Shown: piece by piece, positions 1 to 5,977 of the stretch
Layout: every line of letters starts with the position of its first letter
Numbering within the stretch: position 1 is the stretch's first letter
Assembly: GCA_900553005.1 (NCBI GenBank)
Contig: USBU01000049.1
Coordinates: 1 to 7,583 of the forward strand
From: an uncultured Eubacteriales bacterium
GTDB lineage: Bacteria; Bacillota; Clostridia; Christensenellales; Pumilibacteraceae
DNA length: 7,583 bases
Direction: 5' to 3'
Made by a program: the position numbers and the translations under genes
Notes under the pieces: generated by a model
The model's database searches: none
Told to the model about the DNA's origin: nothing
Seen by the model: only the letters and a program-made list of their open reading frames with translations

Positions 1-41
1 CTATTAAGTCGTCGGCAGCGTCAGATGTGTATAAGAGACAG
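1..41 (+). other. Nextera/Tn5 sequencing adapter with i5 index (library artefact)
   Basis: Bases 9-41 match the full 33-base Illumina Nextera read-1 adapter. It begins TCGTCGGCAGCG and ends with the 19-base Tn5 mosaic end AGATGTGTATAAGAGACAG at 23-41. The eight bases before it, CTATTAAG, match the i5 index I remember as S518, in the position where an i5 index sits next to this adapter. This is untrimmed library sequence, not a natural Tn5 or IS50 end: there is no transposase, and the index-plus-adapter order is synthetic. Genomic sequence therefore starts at 42, and nothing should be inferred about DNA to the left. Confidence 0.97.
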
Positions 42-96
42 ATATAAGGATGACGGGGCGGGTAAAAAATAGGTCCGTTTCTGATCCTGGCGACCT

Positions 97-101
97 GGGA
101 G
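97..101 (+). promoter_or_regulatory. Ribosome binding site of the methyltransferase gene
   Basis: GGGAG lies 9 bases before the ATG at 111 and supports that start. The 69 genomic bases left of the ATG (42-110) show no convincing promoter, so the gene's promoter may lie beyond the contig edge or the gene may belong to an operon that starts upstream. Confidence 0.6.
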
Positions 102-110
102 TAGCTGTAT

Positions 111-833
111 ATGTACGAAAAGCTTGCGGAATACTACGATAAATTTATGTCGGACGTTCCTTACGAGGAGTGGGTCGACTATGCGGAAAGCTTTTTGCCG
201 AAGGGCGGATTTGGACGAGACGTCGGCTGCGGCACGGGTAAGTTTACGGTCGCTTTGAAAAAACGCGGCTTTTCGGTCAGCGGAAGCGATGTCAGCGGTG
301 AAATGCTTGCCGCCGCCGCTTCGGCCGCCAGGGCCGAGGGAGAAAACGTGACGTTTATCCGTCAGAGCGCCGAGCAGCTTTGCGGACATAAGCCGCTCGA
401 TTTTGTGACCGCAATGTGCGACGTCGTTAATTATATGAAAAATCCTGCGGTTTTTTTCAGGCGCGCGTATGCCGCATTGAAAAACGGCGGCGTTCTTTTT
501 TTCGATATTTCTTCCGAGTACAAGCTGAAAAACATTCTTGCCGGCAATACATTTGTTTACGGCGACGATTCCGTTTCCTTAGTATGGGAAAACTTTTCTG
601 CGGCCGGCGGCAGACGCGTGGATATGAGATTGACATTTTTCGAGCGCCGGGAGAATAATTATTATTCTAAAAGCGTGGAGGAACAGTCTCAGTATGTTCA
701 TACGGAGCAGTTCATTCGCGAGCGTCTTTCCTCGGCCGGCTTTACCGGCGTAAAGACCTACGGTTTTTTGAAAAAGCGCAGACCGTCCGAGAGGGAAGAG
801 CGGATTCATTTTTTGGCTTATAAAAAGGAGTAA
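111..833 (+). CDS. Class I SAM-dependent methyltransferase (YqeM-like)
   Basis: A 240-residue cytoplasmic protein with a Rossmann-fold methyltransferase domain, predicted to move a methyl group from S-adenosylmethionine to an unknown substrate. The SAM-binding motif I is D37-V-G-C-G-T-G43, differing from the usual DLGCGTG by one conservative change. The acidic residue after strand 2 is D60 in GSDVSGEML (58-66). A QSAEQL segment (85-90) and a CDVVNY segment (103-108) fit the motif II and post-motif region. The N-terminus (MYEKLAEYYDKFMSDVPYEEW) and the size resemble Bacillus YqeM-type proteins, and the C-terminal half carries the beta-rich insertion seen in that group. The ATG at 111 follows GGGAG and gives the expected N-terminus. 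The stop is one base before the next gene's ATG, so the two are surely co-transcribed. Methyltransferase class is near certain; the substrate is not readable from sequence. Confidence 0.92.
   Translation: MYEKLAEYYDKFMSDVPYEEWVDYAESFLPKGGFGRDVGCGTGKFTVALKKRGFSVSGSDVSGEMLAAAASAARAEGENVTFIRQSAEQLCGHKPLDFVTAMCDVVNYMKNPAVFFRRAYAALKNGGVLFFDISSEYKLKNILAGNTFVYGDDSVSLVWENFSAAGGRRVDMRLTFFERRENNYYSKSVEEQSQYVHTEQFIRERLSSAGFTGVKTYGFLKKRRPSEREERIHFLAYKKE
825..830 (+). promoter_or_regulatory. Ribosome binding site of the TPR gene, inside the methyltransferase 3' end
   Basis: AAGGAG covers the last two sense codons of the methyltransferase and is followed by its TAA stop (831-833), one base, and the ATG at 835. 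The 4-base spacer is short. The arrangement implies that ribosomes finishing the methyltransferase re-initiate on the TPR gene. Confidence 0.75.
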
Positions 834-834
834 A

Positions 835-2508
835 ATGGCTGAAATTCTCAAATTACAAAACGACGCCGAGTATTATTACGAGCGCGGCATCGATAAAAGC
901 GAAGCCGGCGCATACATAGAAGCTGTCGACAGCTTTTACAGCGCGCTCAGGCGCGATCCGGGTAATATGTGGATTTATTCGGAGCTCGGATATAATTTTC
1001 TGGAGCTTGGGCTTTACGGTCCGGCGCTGAAGATATATTATAAACTGCTTGCGCTCGATAAGCATGCCGATATAGGTTATCTGGGGCTTATGCAGTGCTT
1101 TTTGAGGGATAATCAGGTGCCTATGGCCTTGTATTATCTGAATATGGGTATTGAAAACGGCGCCTTGGACAGCGAATACGAACCTGACGAGGACGCCGTT
1201 ACCGAAAGCGTGCGGCCGAGGCTTAAGCTGCTGAGTCGTAACGACAACAGCGAGATCGTCGCTCTTGCAAAAAAGATGATCGTTAGCGGGGAGAGCGAAT
1301 ATGCAAAGCAAATGCTGGACGCAATTCCCGATTCCAGCCGTCAGTTCGGCGAGGCTCAGAACCATCTGGCGTTTCTTGCGTTTTCAGAGGGAAACAACGA
1401 CAGGTGTTTGGAGCTTTGCGCGTCTGTTTTGGAAAAGGAGCCGAGCAACATTTACGCGCTGACCACCTCGATGCTCGCTTATAACAACAAAAACGAATAC
1501 GAAAAAGTAGAGGAATTTTCCGAGCTTATCGACGGACTGGAGGTCTCCGATAAGCCTGACGTTTACAGAGTGGCTATGTGCTATATGGAAACGGGCGATG
1601 ACGAAAAATGCGTCAAATATTTCGGCAAGCTGTTCGGTATCCAGCCCTACGAGCGCGATACGACGCTTGCATACGCCTTGGCTCTGTACGACGTCGGCAG
1701 CATTTCCGACGCAAGAGCATATATGCTGGCGCTTAGAAGGTTATATCCGGACGACAGCACGGTGGCTTATTATGCTCGTTTTATAACGGAGGGAAAAATC
1801 AAGCATATTCCCGTCGCTGTCGATCTGCCCGACGGGGAAAAGCTCAGACGTATGCACAGGATAGAGGAAACTCTCTCAATGCTGGCTGACGTGGATAAGG
1901 CCGTCGAAAAGATGGAAGAGGATGAGGAATTTTACGATATGGTTATGTGGCTGCTCGGTTCCAAGGATGTGCAGATGAGCCAGCACGTCGGCTCCTTTCT
2001 CTGTCAGCACGAAAAATGGCAGCCGTTTTTCCGCGATAAGCTTATTGATCCGTCCGTGCCCGTGCCTGTTAGGAAGGAGTACCTTTTAAGCTATCTCCGT
2101 TATTCCGATGTTAAAAAGTTTGAGCTGCTTGTTGGCGATATTCTTATGTTTTTTTCGCCCAGGATACCTAAGTGCGAGGACAGCTTGGATATGAGGGAAA
2201 GCTATTGGCTAGTGTACGCTACGTGCGCGTTTGTCGCAGGGGGATTTCAGACCAAGATAAATAAAACGTATAAAAAGCTGGTCTCGATTATGAGCAGGCC
2301 GGATTTCAAGCCGTTCAAGATACGGTGTCAGATAATGGCGGCGGTCATAGCGTATTTCAGCGGCGTACATAAAATTTTCAGCGAAAAGGTGGAATGTTGT
2401 GAAATCTTCGGCTGTGAAGTAAATGAGTTCGACAAATACGTTGAGCTTCTCGGTTTGACTAAAAGAGTCGGCGCGGATGCAGGACCGGAGGATAAAGCGG
2501 AGGAGTAA
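835..2508 (+). CDS. Tetratricopeptide-repeat (TPR) protein of unknown function
   Basis: A 557-residue soluble protein without a signal peptide or membrane segment, probably a cytoplasmic scaffold. TPR-like helix pairs are readable at about residues 11-44 (AGAYIEAVDSFYSALRRDPGN), 45-78 (LGYNFLELGLYGPALKIYYKLL), 79-110, 172-205 (LAFSEGNNDRCLELCASVLEKEPSN), 206-238, 241-274 (AMCYMETGDDEKCVKYF) and 275-308. The part from about 321 to 540 is also mainly helical and charged. It contains an acidic run (EKMEEDEEF, 358-366) but shows no repeat or motif that I can name, and the last residues form a polar acidic tail. The gene sits one base after the methyltransferase stop and four bases before the next ATG, so it is the middle gene of a coupled operon. 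TPRs mediate protein-protein contacts, and the next gene's product is a plausible partner (inference from synteny only). No enzymatic residues are visible. Confidence 0.9.
   Translation: MAEILKLQNDAEYYYERGIDKSEAGAYIEAVDSFYSALRRDPGNMWIYSELGYNFLELGLYGPALKIYYKLLALDKHADIGYLGLMQCFLRDNQVPMALYYLNMGIENGALDSEYEPDEDAVTESVRPRLKLLSRNDNSEIVALAKKMIVSGESEYAKQMLDAIPDSSRQFGEAQNHLAFLAFSEGNNDRCLELCASVLEKEPSNIYALTTSMLAYNNKNEYEKVEEFSELIDGLEVSDKPDVYRVAMCYMETGDDEKCVKYFGKLFGIQPYERDTTLAYALALYDVGSISDARAYMLALRRLYPDDSTVAYYARFITEGKIKHIPVAVDLPDGEKLRRMHRIEETLSMLADVDKAVEKMEEDEEFYDMVMWLLGSKDVQMSQHVGSFLCQHEKWQPFFRDKLIDPSVPVPVRKEYLLSYLRYSDVKKFELLVGDILMFFSPRIPKCEDSLDMRESYWLVYATCAFVAGGFQTKINKTYKKLVSIMSRPDFKPFKIRCQIMAAVIAYFSGVHKIFSEKVECCEIFGCEVNEFDKYVELLGLTKRVGADAGPEDKAEE
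2499..2505 (+). promoter_or_regulatory. Ribosome binding site that sets the start of the helical-repeat gene
   Basis: GGAGGAG lies in the last codons of the TPR gene (Ala-Glu-Glu-stop) and is 7 bases before the ATG at 2513. This favours 2513 over the in-frame ATG at 2477. The longer reading would add 12 basic residues that are only the second-frame translation of the TPR gene's 3' end, and it has no comparable site before it. Confidence 0.8.
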
Positions 2509-2512
2509 GGTC

Positions 2513-3316
2513 ATGATTGATTTTGACAAATTATTTGAGGAATATCTTAAGGGCTGGCTTGTCGCGCATAAGGACGAATATACTGCCGACGAGACCGAGG
2601 ATATGCTGCCCGAATTGTATGAGGAGTGGGTGACTAAGCCGTGCAAGGCAATAGGCGGCGTTACGCCCGAGGAATATTTTGCGCGTATAAAGGCTCCGGA
2701 AAAGCTTGTCGGCATGTTCGTCGAGTCGTCTTCGGCAGGCGGAGCCTGTTCTCTTTTAAGCGACAGAATTGCCGGGACTCCTGAGTGCGCAGAACTTCTC
2801 ATACGCGTTGTTCTTGACGGCAAAGCGCCGGAAATCGTTATTTCGGCAATGAATATGCTTGAGGAAATGGGCGCGGAGCAGCCTTTTTCCGAATATGCGA
2901 AGTGGCTGACCGACAAGTCTGTTGACGAGGGCGTTGCCGAAAAGGCCGCGGAAATTCTCAAAGACCATGCGGCTGCGGTAAAGGAGCAGCTTATAGCGGC
3001 GTCGTGCGGCGCCGACCTAAAGCAAAAGCAGGTTATTGCGGACGTTTTGGTGGAGGCCGGTCGGGACGAACGTACTTTTGCGCTGTTAAAGGAGCTGTTT
3101 TTGTCTGGAGAAAACATTCCCTATACCGCCGGTCTTTTGGGCAAATACGGAGACGAGCGCGCGGCGGAATTTTTATATCCCGCTCTTGACGACTGCAATT
3201 ATCTGGAGTTTATCGAAATTCGCAACGCGATAGAAACTATGGGCGGCGTTGTGGACGACAGTTACCGGGACTTTACCGACGACGAATATTACAAGGCGAT
3301 CAAGCATCTTGCTTGA
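2513..3316 (+). CDS. Acidic helical-repeat (HEAT-like) protein, function unknown
   Basis: A 267-residue soluble, acidic protein that I cannot assign to a named family. The N-terminal 60 residues include a Trp/Pro/Gly-rich segment, YEEWVTKPCKAIGGVTPEEY (36-55), which looks like a conserved motif rather than filler. From about 63 to 245 it is a run of amphipathic helices joined by short Gly/Asp/Pro turns (for example 92-118, 137-154, 170-183, 185-199, 205-222), which suggests a HEAT- or ARM-type superhelix. It has no signal peptide, membrane segment or catalytic motif. The start chosen is the ATG at 2513, after GGAGGAG. The gene follows the TPR gene by 4 bases and closes the three-gene operon, since 69 bases separate it from the HD gene. 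Two repeat-scaffold proteins next to each other suggest a joint complex, which is inference. It is clearly coding, with Firmicute-like composition. Confidence 0.85.
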   Translation: MIDFDKLFEEYLKGWLVAHKDEYTADETEDMLPELYEEWVTKPCKAIGGVTPEEYFARIKAPEKLVGMFVESSSAGGACSLLSDRIAGTPECAELLIRVVLDGKAPEIVISAMNMLEEMGAEQPFSEYAKWLTDKSVDEGVAEKAAEILKDHAAAVKEQLIAASCGADLKQKQVIADVLVEAGRDERTFALLKELFLSGENIPYTAGLLGKYGDERAAEFLYPALDDCNYLEFIEIRNAIETMGGVVDDSYRDFTDDEYYKAIKHLA

Positions 3317-3342
3317 CGGGAATAATATGTTCGACTTAGGAC

Positions 3343-3348
3343 TATAAT
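3343..3348 (+). promoter_or_regulatory. Possible -10 box upstream of the HD-domain gene
   Basis: A perfect TATAAT lies 37 bases before the HD gene's start in an AT-rich stretch of the 69-base gap after the helical-repeat gene. No good -35 box lies 16-18 bases upstream. The nearest TTGACG (3313-3318) overlaps the previous stop codon but is 24 bases away, which is too far. It could be a weak or activator-dependent promoter, or chance. The HD gene could equally be reached by read-through, as no terminator separates it from the operon before it. Confidence 0.3.
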
Positions 3349-3385
3349 ATTTTTCAGCGCGTCATTGCGCGGTTAAGGATTTTTT

Positions 3386-4117
3386 ATGGAAAAAATTACG
3401 CTTGATAAAATTAAGGCTGACCGCGATTTCCGTGCGCTCATCGACAGCGCCAATACCAATCTGGAAAAGATGGGTTATACGGAGCACGGTTTGAGGCACG
3501 TCGGTTACGTCAGTCGTACCACGGCAAATATTTTAAGGGAGCTTGGATACGACGACAGAATGGTCGAGCTTGGCGCTATTACAGGCTGGATTCACGATAT
3601 CGGGAATGCGATCAACCGCAAAAATCACGGGTTGTCCGGCGCGGCACTGGCTTTTCAGCTGCTTAACCGCATGCGCATGGATATGCGCGAGATAGCTTTG
3701 ATAATAGGCGCGATCGGCAATCACGAGGAGGAGACCGGCGTACCCGTCAGCGAGATAAGCGCCGCTCTTATTATCGCGGATAAAAGCGACGCGCATCGGT
3801 CGCGCGTGCGCAAAAAGAACTTCGATTATTCGGATATTCACGACCGCGTCAACATGTCCATAAAGAAAAATTCGCTTGTGGTGGACAGGGACAAGCGGAT
3901 CATAAGGCTTGTGATTTTTATGGACGAGACGTCTGCGCTTATGGAGTATCTTCAGATTTATCTGTCCAGGATGATACTCAGCGAGAAGGCGGCCGCTTTT
4001 TTAGGCTATAGCTTTGAGCTTGTAATTAACGGTGCCGTCATAAATCGGCATACGGGAACAGCGAAAAAAATCACGCTTAAATCTTCCGAAAAGGAGGTCA
4101 GCGAGGAAGGAGCCTGA
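3386..4117 (+). CDS. HD-domain metal-dependent phosphohydrolase
   Basis: A 243-residue cytoplasmic protein with an HD-superfamily fold. Candidate metal ligands are in the right order: H34/H38 in EHGLRHVGYV, the H70-D71 doublet in WIHDIGN, H81 in KNHGLSG, H113 in NHEEETG and D132 in IIADKSDAHRSR. The family hydrolyses phosphate esters of nucleotides or related compounds; the substrate here cannot be told. The core spans about 20-145. Residues 150-230 form an additional region with a basic strand segment (VVDRDKRIIRLVIFMDETSALMEY) that I do not recognise, followed by a Lys/Glu-rich tail. AAGGA at 3375-3379, 6 bases before the ATG, supports the start. The stop codon lies in the loop of the terminator that follows, so this gene ends a transcription unit. 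The sequence does not look like YqeK or a GD-type HD-GYP diguanylate phosphodiesterase: there is no GYP motif. Confidence 0.9.
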   Translation: MEKITLDKIKADRDFRALIDSANTNLEKMGYTEHGLRHVGYVSRTTANILRELGYDDRMVELGAITGWIHDIGNAINRKNHGLSGAALAFQLLNRMRMDMREIALIIGAIGNHEEETGVPVSEISAALIIADKSDAHRSRVRKKNFDYSDIHDRVNMSIKKNSLVVDRDKRIIRLVIFMDETSALMEYLQIYLSRMILSEKAAAFLGYSFELVINGAVINRHTGTAKKITLKSSEKEVSEEGA

Positions 4118-4131
4118 AAAGGCTCTTTTTT
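4107..4131 (+). terminator. Intrinsic terminator overlapping the end of the HD-domain gene
   Basis: GAGCC (4110-4114) pairs with GGCTC (4121-4125) around the loop TGAAAA, and six T residues follow (4126-4131). The stem can extend by G-T and A-T pairs down to 4107. The TGA stop of the HD gene (4115-4117) is the first half of the loop, so the left arm is coding sequence. On the other strand there is no T run after the stem, so it acts on plus-strand transcripts only. Confidence 0.85.
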
Positions 4132-4164
4132 ATTTCACATAAAAACCGCCGTTTGTCAGTATAT

Positions 4165-4170
4165 TATAAT
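4165..4170 (+). promoter_or_regulatory. TATAAT box directly abutting the YkvI-family start codon
   Basis: A perfect TATAAT ends one base before the ATG at 4171, in the AT-rich gap after the terminator. Taken as a real -10, transcription would begin inside the reading frame near 4177, which would require a downstream start such as the ATG at 4195. No strong -35 lies 16-18 bases before it. A TTGTCA at 4153-4158 could instead pair with an A/T-rich box near 4175. This gene must have its own promoter because it follows a terminator, but the exact site is unresolved. Confidence 0.3.
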
Positions 4171-5226
4171 ATGTTAAAAATTTTTTCGGTAATAATGCTG
4201 ATTATAGGTACGGTAATAGGCGCGGGGTTTGCTTCCGGCCGTGAGATAGTGGCGTTTTTCGGGCCTTCGCCGTCGCCGCTGGTCGCGCTTGCCTGTGCGG
4301 TTCTTGTTTTCGTCATGTGCTGTGTGTTTTTGCTTGTCGGAAGAAAGGCTCATGCCGACGATATCGGGGAGGTTAACCGCAAGCTTTTCGGCCGGTTCGA
4401 CGTGGTATTGAACATATGTCTGCTGTTCAACAGCGTCGTATCGCTCAGCGCCATGCTGGCAGGCTTCGACAGCCTGTTCGGTTCGATTTATCCGCTGAAG
4501 CCGCTTTATTCAGTGCTGTTTGCGGTAATTTCCACACTGGTCGTAATGAAGGGATTAAACGGACTTTTCAAATGCAACGGAGTGCTTGTCCCCGTCCTTA
4601 TCGCGGTGATCGCATTGGTAACTGTTTTAAGCGTTTCTTCTCCGTCGTGCGGCGCGTTCGATTTTAAAACGGCGTACAGGTCGGTCACATATATCGGAAT
4701 GAATATGATGCTTGCTGCAGCGGTGCTGACCACGGTGCACGGACTCAGTAAAAAACAGATATTCGTTTCGGCAGGCGTCACCTCCGTCATAGTCGGCGTT
4801 CTTGTACTGCTTATTATTTTGGCTTTAGGCTCGTCTTCGGCAGGCGATACGGATATGCCGATTGTTACTATGTCAAGAGGCGTCGGATCGTTTATGTACG
4901 GGCTGAGCGTAGCCTGCGTCGCCGCTGGAATTTTTACGACGATGCTGACCGCTCATATAGCCCTTACCGAATGGCTGAAAACGTTTTTGGGCAACCGGCT
5001 GTTTTCCGCAACGGTGTCGGTAATGTTCTGCCTTGCTCTTAGCTTTATAGGCTTTAAAACAGTGGTAGATACGCTTTATCCCGTTTTGGGGGTGGCCGGC
5101 GCCGTTTATTTTATAATAAACGTTGTCTATCTTTTGCGCCGATCACCTGAAACGCTTGATAAGCCGCTCGCAAAAACAGACCGCAAAATACATAAGCGCC
5201 GCCAGCACGCAAAGTATAACGGTTGA
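4171..5226 (+). CDS. YkvI-family integral membrane protein (LeuT-fold-like putative transporter)
   Basis: A 351-residue membrane protein with about ten hydrophobic segments (near 5-24, 38-57, 78-105, 111-126, 138-156, 172-190, 199-219, 240-262, 281-298 and 303-324). The first helix carries GTVIGAGFASGREI (13-26), the signature of YkvI-like proteins, which are remote relatives of APC/LeuT-fold secondary transporters; the Gly-rich break is typical of an unwound substrate/ion-binding helix. The substrate is unknown. I chose ATG 4171: it gives the short N-terminus usual in the family, while the in-frame TTG at 4153 only adds six residues. No start has a clear ribosome binding site. An intrinsic terminator just upstream makes it a separate unit. 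The last 27 residues after the final membrane segment (325-351) are hydrophilic and basic and lie entirely within the 84-bp antisense overlap with the permease gene; they may be an added tail not shared by relatives. Confidence 0.85.
   Translation: MLKIFSVIMLIIGTVIGAGFASGREIVAFFGPSPSPLVALACAVLVFVMCCVFLLVGRKAHADDIGEVNRKLFGRFDVVLNICLLFNSVVSLSAMLAGFDSLFGSIYPLKPLYSVLFAVISTLVVMKGLNGLFKCNGVLVPVLIAVIALVTVLSVSSPSCGAFDFKTAYRSVTYIGMNMMLAAAVLTTVHGLSKKQIFVSAGVTSVIVGVLVLLIILALGSSSAGDTDMPIVTMSRGVGSFMYGLSVACVAAGIFTTMLTAHIALTEWLKTFLGNRLFSATVSVMFCLALSFIGFKTVVDTLYPVLGVAGAVYFIINVVYLLRRSPETLDKPLAKTDRKIHKRRQHAKYNG
5103..5122. repeat. Perfect 8-bp inverted repeat beyond the permease stop codon
   Basis: CGTTTATT (5103-5110) and AATAAACG (5115-5122) form an 8-bp stem with a 4-base loop. 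It lies inside the YkvI-family coding sequence, 20 bases past the permease stop on the minus strand. There is no T run on either side in either direction, so it is at best a weak 3' end or stabilising hairpin for the ABC transcript. An AT-rich palindrome of this size can also occur by chance. Confidence 0.3.
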
Positions 5227-5940
5227 AGTCATTACAAGATCCAGTTTAAATACCTGACCGCCGTAAATTATAAGATAACCGAGTCCTGCGCCGGATACGA
5301 GATATTCTCCCATAATCGTTCCGACCCAGGAAAGTCCTACGTTAATTTTCAGCACGGATATAAAGTTGGGCAGGGAATAGGGCAGGATAAGCTTTGTAAG
5401 CACCTGCAGTTTTGTTGCGCCCATGGATTCGAGCAGAAAAATTTTTCCGCTGTCGCAGCTCATAAAGCCGCCTAGTACGCTCATTACCGTGACGATTATG
5501 CAGATTAAAAACGTCATCAGTATTATCGCGTTCATGTTTGCGCCCGCCCATATTATGATGATAGGACCGAGCGCTATTTTAGGCAGCGCGTTCAGCACGA
5601 CGAGATAAGGCTCGGATACGCGTCGGAAGGTACGGTTCCACCACAGAAGTATGGCGATGATAACGCCGACCAGAGTGGAAATCACAAATCCCAGCACGCA
5701 TTCCAAAAGCGTGATGCCGATATGCTTCATAAGGTCCTGTCCCAGCATAGACCAAAATGTTTTGACTATTCTCGACGGTGAACTGACGAAAAATGAATCT
5801 ACCCAGCCCGCTGCGGTAGATAGTTCCCAAAAGCCTATAAACGCCGCTAGCACCGCTATCTGTATAAACAGAATCTTGCGCTTGTCGCGACTGATACTTC
5901 TTAAATACAGCTCTCTGTCCGAGAGTATTTTTTTCTTCAT
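5143..5940 (-). CDS. ABC transporter permease, NitT/TauT (SsuC/TauC/NrtB) class
   Basis: A 265-residue inner-membrane subunit of an ABC importer with about six transmembrane helices (near 24-40, 74-101, 112-132, 135-157, 190-210 and 232-257), the usual size and layout for binding-protein-dependent permeases of the nitrate/sulfonate/taurine/thiamine-precursor class. The cytoplasmic EAA-type loop that docks on the ATPase is readable at 171-191: ESMGATKLQVLTKLILPYSLP, with the conserved Gly at 174 and the LP at 186-187. The N-terminal 23 residues are hydrophilic and basic (cytoplasmic). GAGGT at 5949-5953, 8 bases before the ATG, supports the start. It is the last gene of the transporter operon, 37 bases after the ATPase gene. 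Its final 27 codons and stop overlap the convergent YkvI-family gene. Substrate is not determined. Confidence 0.93.
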   Translation of the reverse strand: MKKKILSDRELYLRSISRDKRKILFIQIAVLAAFIGFWELSTAAGWVDSFFVSSPSRIVKTFWSMLGQDLMKHIGITLLECVLGFVISTLVGVIIAILLWWNRTFRRVSEPYLVVLNALPKIALGPIIIIWAGANMNAIILMTFLICIIVTVMSVLGGFMSCDSGKIFLLESMGATKLQVLTKLILPYSLPNFISVLKINVGLSWVGTIMGEYLVSGAGLGYLIIYGGQVFKLDLVMTSTVILCVLAALMYFAVCFCERLIKRFR

Positions 5941-5977
5941 AAGTTGTTACCTCGATTTATCGCATGCTTGTTTCCGT

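Noticed and set aside
23..41. Tn5/IS50 mosaic end as a natural mobile-element border
   Set aside because: It is embedded in the full synthetic Nextera adapter with an index 8-mer in front; no transposase or matching second end exists in the window.
42..142. Open plus-strand frame ending with TAA at 140-142, a possible C-terminus of an upstream gene overlapping the methyltransferase start
   Set aside because: The frame stays open through the adapter as well, is about 33 genomic codons only, and its translation (for example SDPGDLGVAVYVRKACG) resembles no family I know. It may be real but is not supported.
853..1365. 170-codon minus-strand open frame opposite the TPR gene
   Set aside because: It is a shadow of a well-supported plus-strand gene, with no recognisable domain and no operon context.
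2477..2512. Longer start (ATG 2477) for the helical-repeat gene
   Set aside because: It would overlap the TPR gene by 32 bases and add a basic 12-residue leader without a good ribosome binding site; GGAGGAG fits the ATG at 2513.
2209..3117. 302-codon minus-strand open frame, Ser-rich, across the TPR and helical-repeat genes
   Set aside because: It spans two coupled genes on the opposite strand; its composition (many Ser, low complexity) is typical of an antisense shadow.
3313..3348. TTGACG...TATAAT as a complete promoter for the HD gene
   Set aside because: The spacer is 24 bases, well outside the 16-18 bases of a sigma-A promoter; only the -10 is kept as a weak call.
3355..3375. Small CGCG/CGCG hairpin before the HD gene
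   Set aside because: A 4-bp self-complementary stem is expected by chance and has no tail or covariation to support it.
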